DNA of 32,692 nucleotides from Chryseobacterium sp. (GTDB lineage Bacteria; Bacteroidota; Bacteroidia; Flavobacteriales; Weeksellaceae): NCBI RefSeq assembly GCF_022712095.1, contig NZ_JALAHD010000264.1, positions 1 to 32,692 of the forward strand, read 5' to 3'. Shown piece by piece: positions 19,855 to 29,181 of this stretch (position 1 is its first letter; each line of letters starts with the position of its first letter). The notes under the pieces were generated by a model. It saw only the letters and a program-made list of their open reading frames with translations, ran no database searches and was not told where the DNA came from. The position numbers and the translations under genes were made by a program.

Positions 19855-19923
19855 TTTTTACTTCAACACAAATGATATATTTTTGTTCTATCTTAACCTT
19901 TTTTATCTATTTTTACTTCAACA
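19855..19923. repeat. Direct repeat TTTTTACTTCAACA x2 in the MFS/AraC divergent intergenic region
   Basis: Identical 14-mers at 19855-19868 and 19910-19923 (55-bp period); partial ACTTCAA at 19784-19790. Confidence 0.7.
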
Positions 19924-19942
19924 AATATCAAAATAGAACCAA

Positions 19943-20794
19943 ATGAAGATTCAGAAAGAAATTATTCATTTTGAAAAGGAAAAGTCATTCAAGCTTTTTT
20001 CTCCTTCACTTAAAAATTGCTTTTTCTGGCATTATCATCCTGAAGTAGAACTGGTGTATGTAGAAGCGTTAAATGGTATACGACATATCGGAAAAGATAT
20101 TTCTACATTTACGGATTGTGACCTGTTACTGATAGGCTCAAATGTTCCTCATCTCAATTTCGATTATGGTATTCAGACTGAATGCAGACAATTGGTTTTA
20201 CAATTCCGCGAAGATTTTTTCCAAAATCCTTTATTCAGTGCTCCTGAACTTGAAAATATCCAAAAGCTTATTGAACGGTCTTATTTGGGATTATCTTTTT
20301 CCGGAGAAACTAAAAAGAAAGTAGTGGAAAAGATGTATGCCATCGGAGAAAAAGATAATTTCGAAGCCCTCATGGAAACTTTCGAAATCCTGCAGCTCCT
20401 CGCCCATTCTCCCGACGTAAAAGAGCTGAACAGTGAAGACACCCGCATAAGATGGTTCTTAAATGATAAAATCAGAATGGGTACAATTTATGACTATATT
20501 AATGAGAATTATGATAAAAAACCGAATGTTAATACTATTGCAAATATAGTCAACTTAAGTACTCCTGCTTTCTGCCGTTATTTTAAAAAGCAAACCAATA
20601 TGACTTTTACTGATTTTGTTAATAATTACCGGATCAATCATGCCAAAAGGTTTTTATTGAAAGATCTATCGGTAACAGAAGTTTGTTTTTTGGCAGGATT
20701 TGAAAGCCTTTCCTATTTCAATAAATTATTCAAAAAACATGTGGGGGAAACTCCTTCGGAATTCAGAAAGAATCACAGCCATATAATGAATTAA
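19943..20794 (+). CDS. AraC family transcriptional regulator
   Basis: N-terminal cupin-like region (FWHYHPEVELVYVEALNGIRHIG) and C-terminal double HTH (VNTIANIVNLSTPAFCRYFKKQTN...SLSYFNKLFKKHVGETPSEFRK). Confidence 0.95.
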   Translation: MKIQKEIIHFEKEKSFKLFSPSLKNCFFWHYHPEVELVYVEALNGIRHIGKDISTFTDCDLLLIGSNVPHLNFDYGIQTECRQLVLQFREDFFQNPLFSAPELENIQKLIERSYLGLSFSGETKKKVVEKMYAIGEKDNFEALMETFEILQLLAHSPDVKELNSEDTRIRWFLNDKIRMGTIYDYINENYDKKPNVNTIANIVNLSTPAFCRYFKKQTNMTFTDFVNNYRINHAKRFLLKDLSVTEVCFLAGFESLSYFNKLFKKHVGETPSEFRKNHSHIMN

Positions 20795-20796
20795 AA

Positions 20797-20822
20797 AAAT
20801 CGCTTCCATTTCGAAGCGATTT
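20797..20822. terminator. Bidirectional terminator between convergent araC-type gene and lipA
   Basis: AAATCGCTTC-CATTTC-GAAGCGATTT perfect 10-bp stem with A/T flanks. Confidence 0.75.
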
Positions 20823-20828
20823 AAATTT

Positions 20829-21695
20829 TTAGTGAATATGTTTTTCAGCATGATAGGAACTTCGCACTAGGGGTGAGCTTTCTACATGTCTGAATCCTAA
20901 GTTTCTGGCAAAATCTCCATATTCTTCAAACTCTTCCGGAGAGATAAATCTTTTTACTGGTAAATGTTTTTTCGTTGGCTGTAAATATTGTCCCAATGTA
21001 ATCACATCTACATTTGCATTTCTGATATCTTCAATAGTTTGAAAAACCTCATCTTTGGTTTCTCCCAACCCCAGCATTACTCCTGTTTTTGTTCTTCTTT
21101 GCCCCGCTTCTTTCAGATATCTCAGTACTTCAAGGCTTCTTTCATATTTAGCCTGAATTCTCACTTCTCTTGTCAGACGCTTTACCGTCTCCATATTATG
21201 AGAAATAACTTCCGGAGCTACTTCCACTAATCTGTCAAGGTGTTTTGTAATCCCCTGAAAGTCCGGAATAAGTGTCTCCATGGTCGTTCCTGGAGAGATT
21301 CTTCTTACTGCGTTTACAGTTTCTCCCCAAAGAATGGATCCCATATCTTTCAGATCATCACGATCTACAGAAGTAAGCACGGCATGTTTGATCTTCATTA
21401 ATTTGATGGAACGGGCAACTTTTTCCGGTTCATCCCAGTTTACATCAAGAGGTTTTCCTGTTTTCACTCCACAAAATCCACAACTTCTGGTACAGATATT
21501 TCCCAATATCATAAAGGTTGCAGTACCTTCTCCCCAACATTCTCCCATATTAGGACAGCTTCCGCTCTGGCAAATCGTGTTTAATTTATATTTATCAACC
21601 AAAGTTCTTAGTTCTCTGTAATTTTTCCCGGTAGGAAGTTTTACACGGATCCATTTTGGTTTTTGAACGGTTGTATCTTGAACTGAATTTTCCAT
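20829..21695 (-). CDS. lipA: Lipoyl synthase
   Basis: [13 protein letters not shown] and radical-SAM CTRSCGFC motifs, MLGLGE, and [16 protein letters not shown]. Confidence 0.98.
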   Translation of the reverse strand: MENSVQDTTVQKPKWIRVKLPTGKNYRELRTLVDKYKLNTICQSGSCPNMGECWGEGTATFMILGNICTRSCGFCGVKTGKPLDVNWDEPEKVARSIKLMKIKHAVLTSVDRDDLKDMGSILWGETVNAVRRISPGTTMETLIPDFQGITKHLDRLVEVAPEVISHNMETVKRLTREVRIQAKYERSLEVLRYLKEAGQRRTKTGVMLGLGETKDEVFQTIEDIRNANVDVITLGQYLQPTKKHLPVKRFISPEEFEEYGDFARNLGFRHVESSPLVRSSYHAEKHIH

Positions 21696-21807
21696 TTCTA
21701 AAATTGAAATTCAAAGTTAAGGAATTTTTCATGGAAACCATCTAACGGAAAAATTGATGGAAGTAATCATGCAAAATATCGTAAATTTAACCTACTAAAA
21801 TACACCA

Positions 21808-22438
21808 ATGAAGAAGATGCTTTTCCTTTTGTCTATTATTTTCAGTACACTATCTCTTGCCCAAAAAGAATTTCAGTCCGCTAATTCAGAAATTATTGAA
21901 ACCATAGACGGTGATTTAGATGAAGATCAGGTTCCAGAGGAAGTAATTATTTACAATAGCAAAGACCAGGAAATGTTAGGAAATATCAGGGAAATACAGA
22001 TCCTCAAACAAGTTAATGGAAAGTGGACACTTTTAGAAAAATCCACCAAAGCGATATTATCCAGTGAAGGTGGCGGAATGATGGGAGATCCTTATGGAGA
22101 AACAAAAATCAAAAATGGAATTTTACTGATAAACCAATCCGGAGGAAGTGCCTGGAAGTGAGGATATACAGACAAATACAGATTCCAGAACGGACATTTT
22201 GAATTGATCGGATATACTTCTATCTACGGAAGGCCTGAATGGGGTAAATGTGGATTTTAATCTTTCTACAGGAAAACTGGTTTACACCAAAGAGGTAGAA
22301 AGTACCGATGATCCTTATAATGGTAACTCAGAAAAGGAAATTCACATCAAAAAAGGGTTAAAAATTAACTTAGAAAACAGAAATAATGAGGACCGGAAAA
22401 TCATACTTCCAAAAACTAAAAGAGAAGTTTATATTTAA
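21808..22438 (+). pseudogene. Disrupted gene for a secreted protein of unknown function
   Basis: Signal peptide ORF stops at TGA 22159-22161 (SGGSAWK*). The same frame continues GYTDKYRFQNGHFELIGYTSIYG, then a +1 frame resumes NVDFNLSTGKLVYTKEV to 22438. Confidence 0.8.
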
Positions 22439-23010
22439 TCCTCTTCAAATTCCCCGTCTTTCAACAATTCGGCAAGAACTTTTTTTGCGCGCATTACCCT
22501 CACTTTAGTATTAGCAACGGAAATCCCAAGCTCTTCAGCGATTTCTTTAATACTTTTTTCTTCAAAAAAACGAAGCTTTATAATATCCTGATAATTTACA
22601 TCCAGAGACTCTATCACCTTCACGATCTTGTGATGTTCTTCATCGGAGATCATTAATTCTTCAGGAGATTTGGCAAACTGATTCTTTACTTCTTCAAGAT
22701 TCTCCGTAACATCCATATCCTGGTTTTCCCGGCTTCTTTTTCTCCAGAAATCAATCACGGTATTTTGAGCAATGGTAAGAACCCAGGTTTTAAACTGAAA
22801 GTGGGGATCATACATATCCAGCTTCGACAACACTTTTGAGAAGACATTTACTGTAATCTCATCTGCATCATTTTCATCTTTTACTTTTTTCATAACAAAA
22901 GAGAAGACATCGACCCAAAAGACATTGATAAGCCTGGTCTGGGCTTTCTGATCTTTTTCTTTCGCCTTCTGAATCAGTGAAAATAGTTGCTCGTCGTTCA
23001 TTTCAAACAA
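22435..23010 (-). CDS. RNA polymerase sigma factor, sigma-70/ECF family
   Basis: Region 2 (DADEITVNVFSKVLSKLDMYDPHFQFKTWVLTIAQNTVIDFWRKR) and region 4 (YQDIIKLRFFEEKSIKEIAEELGISVANTKVRVMRAKKVL). Confidence 0.95.
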   Translation of the reverse strand: MFEMNDEQLFSLIQKAKEKDQKAQTRLINVFWVDVFSFVMKKVKDENDADEITVNVFSKVLSKLDMYDPHFQFKTWVLTIAQNTVIDFWRKRSRENQDMDVTENLEEVKNQFAKSPEELMISDEEHHKIVKVIESLDVNYQDIIKLRFFEEKSIKEIAEELGISVANTKVRVMRAKKVLAELLKDGEFEED

Positions 23011-23043
23011 ATATATTAAAAATAACCCTACAAAAACCGTGCA

Positions 23044-23098
23044 CTATTATACGATATTTTCAGTATTGATTATCAATAAATCAATTATCGTATAATAG
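23044..23098. repeat. 13-bp perfect inverted repeat in the sigma/tyrS divergent intergenic region
   Basis: CTATTATACGATA (23044-23056) and TATCGTATAATAG (23086-23098), with inner ATTGA-TTA-TCAAT. Confidence 0.8.
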
Positions 23099-23107
23099 GG
23101 AAATTAT

Positions 23108-23115
23108 TATCTTTG
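23108..23115 (+). promoter_or_regulatory. Putative -7 box of tyrS
   Basis: TATCTTTG matches the Bacteroidota TAnnTTTG consensus, about 30 nt before the ATG at 23145. Confidence 0.55.
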
Positions 23116-23144
23116 CAACGTCAAATTAATTTAAATACAATACA

Positions 23145-24440
23145 ATGAATTCCTTTATTGAAGAACTAAAATGGCGTGGTCTGTTTGCCGATATGATGCC
23201 CGGAACTGATGAACAACTGAATAAAGAGGTAACTACAGCATATATTGGGTTCGACCCCACTGCCGATTCTTTACATATAGGAAGTCTTATACAGATAAAA
23301 ATCCTTGCTCATTTCCAACAACACGGCCATAAGCCAATGGCTTTAGTGGGAGGTGCTACCGGAATGATCGGTGATCCTTCAGGAAAATCTGCGGAGAGAA
23401 ACCTTTTGGATGAAGAGACTCTTCTATATTATGTGGATTGTTTAAAAAACCAGCTTTCAAGATTTTTAGATTTTGAAGGGGAGGGAGCTAATAAGGCAGA
23501 AATGGTTAACAATTATGACTGGATGAAAGATATTTCCTTCCTTGATTTTGCTAAAAATGTAGGAAAGAATATTACGGTTAATTATATGATGGCCAAAGAT
23601 TCTGTTAAAAAAAGATTTTCGGGTGACGGAGGTGCTGACGGAATGAGCTTTACTGAATTTACTTATCAGCTTATTCAGGGATATGATTTTCTTCATTTGT
23701 ATCAGGCTAAAAATGTGAAATTGCAAATGGGAGGCTCTGACCAATGGGGTAATATTACCACGGGAACTGAACTTATCAGAAGAAAGGCTCAGGGAGAAGC
23801 TTATGCTTTAACCGTTCCTTTGATCACTAAAGCAGATGGCTCAAAATTCGGAAAATCTGAAAGTGGTGAAAATTACTGGCTGGATAAAAAGAAAACTTCC
23901 CCTTATAAATTCTATCAGTTCTGGCTGAATGCTACAGATGAAGATGCAGAAAGATTTATCAAATTCTACACATTTTTAGGAAAAGAAGAAATCGAAGCCT
24001 TAATTGAGGAACATAAAACGGCTGCCCATGAAAGAAAGCTTCAAAAGAAGCTGGCTGAAGAAGTAACTGTTTGGGTACACGGAAGAGAAGAATATGACAA
24101 AGCTTTAAAAGCTTCTGAGATTCTATTTGGACGCTCTACCGCTGAAGATCTGATAAGTCTGGATGAAGAAATTTTCTTGGAAATCTTTGATGGAGTTCCC
24201 CAGAAAGAAGTTTCAAAAGATGATGTATTGGGAGTAAATATCGTAGATCTGCTTTCTGAAAAATCTGGATTCCTAAAATCTAAAAGTGAAGCCCAAAGAG
24301 AATTAAAAGGAAATTCAATTTCTGTGAATAAACAAAAAGTAAACGAGGTTTTCACCGCTAATGAAAATGATCTGATAGACGGAAAATTCCTGTTACTGCA
24401 AAAAGGGAAAAAAAGTTACTTTATCGTAAAAGTGATCTAA
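23145..24440 (+). CDS. tyrS: Tyrosine--tRNA ligase
   Basis: [16 protein letters not shown] (class I HIGH-type motif), [28 protein letters not shown] (KMSKS-like), and C-terminal S4-like region. Confidence 0.98.
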   Translation: MNSFIEELKWRGLFADMMPGTDEQLNKEVTTAYIGFDPTADSLHIGSLIQIKILAHFQQHGHKPMALVGGATGMIGDPSGKSAERNLLDEETLLYYVDCLKNQLSRFLDFEGEGANKAEMVNNYDWMKDISFLDFAKNVGKNITVNYMMAKDSVKKRFSGDGGADGMSFTEFTYQLIQGYDFLHLYQAKNVKLQMGGSDQWGNITTGTELIRRKAQGEAYALTVPLITKADGSKFGKSESGENYWLDKKKTSPYKFYQFWLNATDEDAERFIKFYTFLGKEEIEALIEEHKTAAHERKLQKKLAEEVTVWVHGREEYDKALKASEILFGRSTAEDLISLDEEIFLEIFDGVPQKEVSKDDVLGVNIVDLLSEKSGFLKSKSEAQRELKGNSISVNKQKVNEVFTANENDLIDGKFLLLQKGKKSYFIVKVI

Positions 24441-24447
24441 TAAAAAT

Positions 24448-24472
24448 AAGGCAGTCAAAATTTGGCTGCCTT
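24448..24472 (+). terminator. Intrinsic terminator downstream of tyrS
   Basis: AAGGCAGTCAAA-A-TTTGGCTGCCTT stem followed by T-tract. Confidence 0.75.
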
Positions 24473-24559
24473 TTTTAATAACAAGAAGTCGTATTTCAAG
24501 AAGTCATTCTGTTATCTTCAACTTATTTTCCAGTTTTTATATAGAAAGTATTTTAAGTC

Positions 24560-24976
24560 CTAAAAATCATAAAGAGTATCTGCGGAAAGATATTTCCCAC
24601 TGGATGTACCTTCTGCTTTAAGTTCACCATCAACATAGATCTGCGCTTTTAAGGTTGATGAAGCACTTGCCCCATCTGCACTTGCTGTAAAATATACTGT
24701 TTGAGTGCCTGCAGGAATAGTAATTTCAGGGCTAGACCATGTTGTCCCACTAAGACTTGAAGCAGAAGTAGACTGATTACCAACAGAATATATTGTAAAA
24801 GTCACATTACTTCCTTCAGACGCTACTGCTTTAAATACTACTTTGTGAGTTCCACCGGAGTTTCCACTCCCTGTATTGTCGTCGTCACTGCACGAACTTA
24901 CAAGCCCTAAGAACATTGTGGCCAATAAAAGCATAAATGTCCTTTTAAAAATTAGTTTTAAATTCATTTTTTTCAT
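24560..24976 (-). CDS. Small lipoprotein, possible MmpS-like beta-sandwich fold
   Basis: Lipobox LGLVSSCSDDD; HKVVFKAVASEGSNVTFTIYSVGNQ...GTTWSSPEITIPAG...AQIYVDGELKAEG; paralog of 27807..28226. Confidence 0.8.
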   Translation of the reverse strand: MKKMNLKLIFKRTFMLLLATMFLGLVSSCSDDDNTGSGNSGGTHKVVFKAVASEGSNVTFTIYSVGNQSTSASSLSGTTWSSPEITIPAGTQTVYFTASADGASASSTLKAQIYVDGELKAEGTSSGKYLSADTLYDF

Positions 24977-25010
24977 TTATTTGATAGTTTTGTATATTAA
25001 TAAATTTCTG

Positions 25011-25041
25011 CAAAGTTATCATGGCAGAGAACCATTTTCAA
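25011..25041 (-). promoter_or_regulatory. Putative Bacteroidota promoter of the first small lipoprotein
   Basis: On the minus strand TTG - N20 - TAACTTTG (plus CAA at 25039-25041, CAAAGTTA at 25011-25018). Confidence 0.6.
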
Positions 25042-25147
25042 TCCCAAAAAATCAGTATTTTTATATACCAGTTTTTAGGTATTTTTTATTATTATACTTT
25101 TAACTAAATTGATTTTTTTTTACACCTTACTAAAACTGTTAAACACA

Positions 25148-27137
25148 ATGAAGAAACTAATAATCCTTTTTTTTTATTTTAATATTCTATATTCTACCGG
25201 CTCAACGACTAAGTCCCCTCAATGAAAAACATTATGTAGATAGTTTAGAACAAGTTTCCTCTCATAATCCTGAACAATCTAATGCTAACTTTTTACTCTC
25301 TGCCTACTATAGAAATACCGACTCCGCTGTAAGTAAGGAATATCTTAAAAAGGGAAAAATATTGGCTAAGAAAGATCCTTATGTATTAGCAAAATACTAT
25401 TATTATGAAGGATTTTACTACCAGGAAAGTAATCCACAAAAAGCTGCGATTTCCTACCAGAAAGCCCTCTTATTATTTCCGAAATTTAAAACAGAAGAAT
25501 CTCATTTTTTTCAGGCTTTATCTTGGTATAATTATGGGGTTGTAAAAAAGGATAAGGAAGGATATCCCTTTTTAGTAAAAATCTTATTGGAAAAAAGTAT
25601 ACCTACAGTTGAAAAATACACAGAAAACCCTAGATTAGGATACTTATATTCACAACTTGCCATTATTCTCACTTACAATGCCGAGTTTGAAAAGTCTAAC
25701 TATTATAACCAAAGGGCCATTGGACTTCTTGAAAAAACAGCTCCCAAATCTTCAGAACTCTTCACAGCTTATCTTCATACCGCCTCCAACTTCTGTTATC
25801 AGGCTAAAGGAGATGAAGCAAAGAAATATATCGATAAAGCAGAAAAACTTATAGTTCCCTATCCTGAGTCTTCCTATAATACACTATTCTATTATATAAA
25901 AGCCCTTTATCTTATTACAAAACAAAAAAATACGGAAGCACTCCCTATGATTGAGAAAGGATTATTCTATTCAAAAAAACATAATCAGAACATATATACT
26001 CAAATGTTTTATGTGAATAAATATGACATTCTCAGAAAACTCAACAGATATACTGAAGCAAAAGCTGTATTGGAAAGTACTTTAACAGAAAAAACTCTTA
26101 TAAGAGAAGCCAATAATAGAAAAACTATTTATTATCTTTTATCAAACATCAATGAGTTGATGGGAAATCCTCAGGAAGCATTGAGCTGGCAGAAAAAATA
26201 TTCCACATTAAGTGACAGCCTGAATGCCGAAAATGTAAAATTGAAAATCAACCAACTGGAAACTAAATTTAATACTTCTGAAAAAGAGAAAAAAATAGCC
26301 ACTCTTAATGCGGAAAAGAAAGATAAAGAACTCTTAATGAATAAAAAGAATTCTTATTTATGGATATTAGGTTTAGCTGCCTTCTTATTCTTAAGCCTTC
26401 TTATTTTCATATTTATCGTTTACAAAAAGAACAGAAAAATATCCGAACAGAAAGAGATCAATCTTCAACAGAAGATTACCGATATCAAACAAAAAGAAGA
26501 ACTCAATCTCACCAAAGCAATTATGGAGAGTGAGGAAAGAGAGAGGGAACGTATCGCCCGTGATCTGCATGACGGACTCGGGGGAATGCTAGCCGGTGTC
26601 AAAATTAATCTTTCTTCCTGGTCTTTAACCCATTTGGATAATGATCATCAGGAAAGTCTACTCAGAATTATCCATCAACTGGATAGCTCCGTTAATGAAC
26701 TCCGTCATATCGCCAGAAATTTAATGCCTGAAGCTTTACTAAATTCAGGTTTAGAAGCCGCCCTTGAGGACTTATGTGAATTCTATACCAGAAAAGACCT
26801 CCATATTGATTGTCAGCTGATCGGGATCAGCAAAGAACTTACCCTCAATATCCAAATGAATATTTACAGAATCATTCAGGAACTTCTTGCCAATTCTGTG
26901 AAACATTCGGAAGCCAACACCATCCTTTTACAATGTTCTCAATCCAATGATAATTTCATGATCACCATAGAAGATAATGGAAAAGGGTTCCGGGAAACTG
27001 ATCACATAAAGACTAAGAGCATGGGGCTTCACAACCTCAAAAACCGTGTGGATTATCTCAAAGGGCAAATCGAAATCAATTCCGATGCTGAGGGAACAGC
27101 CATTACTATTGAATTAAATACAAAGGAGAGTGAATAA
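25148..27137 (+). CDS. TPR-containing sensor histidine kinase (HisKA_3 / NarL-partner type), 5' end frameshifted at a T9 tract
   Basis: ERERERIARDLHDGLGGMLAGVKINLS H-box; DNGKGF ATPase motif; TPR-like N-terminus; one TM. The ATG at 25148 with a signal peptide is one frame out from the body; removing one T from 25167-25175 restores one continuous ORF. The track calls only 25362..27137 from a TTG. Confidence 0.85.
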
Positions 27138-27762
27138 GATTGACATTCTGATTGTAGATGACCACCCTGTCGTCATTGAAGGGCTGAAGATGATGATGAA
27201 GGAACATCCCATTTTCAATATTATCAAAAACTTTACTTCCGGCTCGGAGGTTTTACATTGTATCAAGTCTAATAAAGTAGATATTATCCTTTTGGATGTA
27301 AACTTACCCGATATCAACGGTATTGAGCTTTGTAGGAAAATTAAAAAAATATCTTCCGATACTATCGTAATAATGTTCAGTAACCGATTTGAAAGAAATA
27401 TTGTTATGCAGTGTATTCAAAACGGAGCGAGTGGATATCTGCTCAAAAACATCAGTATTGAGGAGCTTATAGATTGTATTAAAGGAGCCATTTCCGGGAA
27501 CATTGTATTTTGTAAGGAAACCAAAGAAATCATCGGTAAACCCTCTGAAAGTGAATTGAATATTCCAAGGCTTACCAAAAGAGAAAAACAGATCTTACAG
27601 CTACTAGCATCCGGAAAAACCAGTATTAATATTGCCGAAGAATTATTTCTCAGCCCTTTAACTATAGATACGCACCGGAAAAACTTATTACAAAAGTTTA
27701 AAGCAAAAAACTCTACCGAATTAATCACCTTTGCTTTGCAATACCATTTAATCGAAAAATAA
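27130..27762 (+). CDS. LuxR/NarL family response regulator
   Basis: DILIVDDHPVVIEG, DIILLDVNLPDINGIEL, and C-terminal LTKREKQILQLLASGKTSINIAEELFLSPLTIDTHRKNLLQKF. GTG start overlaps the kinase stop by 8 bp. Confidence 0.96.
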   Translation: MNKIDILIVDDHPVVIEGLKMMMKEHPIFNIIKNFTSGSEVLHCIKSNKVDIILLDVNLPDINGIELCRKIKKISSDTIVIMFSNRFERNIVMQCIQNGASGYLLKNISIEELIDCIKGAISGNIVFCKETKEIIGKPSESELNIPRLTKREKQILQLLASGKTSINIAEELFLSPLTIDTHRKNLLQKFKAKNSTELITFALQYHLIEK

Positions 27763-27763
27763 A

Positions 27764-27785
27764 AAAACCGCCTAAAGGCGGTTTT
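27764..27785. terminator. Bidirectional intrinsic terminator
   Basis: AAAACCGCC-TAAA-GGCGGTTTT perfect stem. Confidence 0.8.
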
Positions 27786-27806
27786 CATATGAGTATTCTG
27801 TTTATT

Positions 27807-28226
27807 TTATAATTCTAAAAAGCTGTGAGTCACGGCTGCACTTAAAGTACCCGTTCCTGTAACCGTATCAGATTTTGCAACTTCTCCATCTATCCAGATG
27901 CTTACTATTAATTGAGAATCCGGATTCGGAAGCTCAGCATTCGCTGCCAAATTAAGTTGTGACTGGCTTGAGCTTACAAAAAATTCTCCGCTTGTCCAAA
28001 GCGTACCCGTCGGATCATAGATCGTGTTCTGGTCAGTACCCACCTGTGTTACAACAGTTTTAAAAACAACATTCTGAGATCCTTTAACCTCAAACTGTAC
28101 TACGTGATCCTGGAACTCTTCCTCGTCATCATCCTTACATGAATTAACAACGGTAATAAGTGAAAATAATGCTACGAATAAAAAGGAAAGTCTAAATAAA
28201 CTTTTTGATTTGTAAAATTGCTTCAT
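27807..28226 (-). CDS. Small lipoprotein, possible MmpS-like beta-sandwich fold, paralog of 24560..24976
   Basis: Lipobox ITVVNSCKDDDEEE; HVVQFEVKGSQNVVFKTVVTQVG...GTLWTSGEFFVSS...VSIWIDGEVAKSD. Start trimmed from 28304 to the Met at 28226. Confidence 0.8.
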   Translation of the reverse strand: MKQFYKSKSLFRLSFLFVALFSLITVVNSCKDDDEEEFQDHVVQFEVKGSQNVVFKTVVTQVGTDQNTIYDPTGTLWTSGEFFVSSSQSQLNLAANAELPNPDSQLIVSIWIDGEVAKSDTVTGTGTLSAAVTHSFLEL

Positions 28227-28412
28227 TTCTCCAAATAGATTTTTTAATCTTCCAAATATAGGTTTTTTATCAATATAAAAATATGTTTTTTGAAAAATTT
28301 CCAATAATGATTTCCAAATAATATCGATTCGATAAAAATATCATTTTGTGTATTTGTTAAATTTGAAAATCTCCATCTGCCTCATATTTCTTACTTCAAT
28401 AGTATAAATTAA

Positions 28413-28420
28413 TATATTTG
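28413..28420 (+). promoter_or_regulatory. Putative -7 box immediately upstream of the esterase ATG
   Basis: TATATTTG matches TAnnTTTG, 3 nt before the ATG at 28424. Confidence 0.4.
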
Positions 28421-28423
28421 CAT

Positions 28424-29062
28424 ATGGATTTAAATTATTTGGTAAGAGAACCGGAAAATATTGCTTCGGACACTCCCATTCTCTTCATGCTTCATGGGTA
28501 TGGAAGTAATGAACAAGACCTCTTCAATTTCAGGGAAACACTTCCGTCCGACTGGATTATAGTAAGTTTCAGAGCTCCGAGAGATACTCAGTTCGAAGGA
28601 TTTTCCTGGTATGATATAGATTTTAATAATCCTGAAAATTTCATTGACGTTCCTCAAGCAAAAGAATCCTTAAATGCTTTACTCGAGAGTATGCTGAGAA
28701 TTATTAATCATTATGGATTAATGGATGCTAAAGCTCATTTATGCGGATTCAGCCAGGGAGGAATCTTAAGCTATGCGCTTGCCCTTCAATATCCGGAAAT
28801 GTTTAAATATGTTGCCTGTATGAGCTCTTATCCGGAACCAAAGATTCTGGATCATATTGTAAAAGATAAGAAAAAGCTTGAGCATGTTCGTTTCTTTATT
28901 TCTCATGGGACCGAAGATGCTGTCATTCCTTTAGAATGGGGAAGAAAAGCTGCAGATCTGCTCTATGATTTAGGATACTATTTCTCCTTCCGGGAATATA
29001 TGAGCGGCCACGGAGTTAATCAGAAAAACTATATGGATCTTATGGAGTTTTTTTCCAAATAA
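28424..29062 (+). CDS. Alpha/beta hydrolase, carboxylesterase/phospholipase family
   Basis: ILFMLHGYGSNEQDLF, nucleophile elbow GFSQGG, and late Asp/His in GTEDAVIPLEWG and SGHGVNQ. Confidence 0.93.
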   Translation: MDLNYLVREPENIASDTPILFMLHGYGSNEQDLFNFRETLPSDWIIVSFRAPRDTQFEGFSWYDIDFNNPENFIDVPQAKESLNALLESMLRIINHYGLMDAKAHLCGFSQGGILSYALALQYPEMFKYVACMSSYPEPKILDHIVKDKKKLEHVRFFISHGTEDAVIPLEWGRKAADLLYDLGYYFSFREYMSGHGVNQKNYMDLMEFFSK

Positions 29063-29117
29063 AACCTTATAAATTACAGAAAAAACACTATTTATTAATA
29101 TCAATTAAAAAATACAC

Positions 29118-29143
29118 AAGCATTCTTTATTTTTAGAATGCTT
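29118..29143 (+). terminator. Intrinsic terminator
   Basis: AAGCATTCT-TTATTTTT-AGAATGCTT followed by T-tract. Confidence 0.7.
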
Positions 29144-29181
29144 TTTATTTACATATCATTTAATTTTATTAAATTCATTAA

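Noticed and set aside
23011-23144. T-box riboswitch for tyrS
   Set aside because: No recognisable specifier hairpin, T-box sequence or terminator/antiterminator pair; the inverted repeat is better explained as a DNA site upstream of a promoter box.
23466-24355. Minus-strand ORFs inside tyrS
   Set aside because: tyrS is unambiguous on the plus strand; these are shadow ORFs.
25657-25854. 65-aa alternative-frame ORF inside the NarL-type kinase
   Set aside because: Overlaps the TPR region of the kinase in another frame, with no supporting motif.
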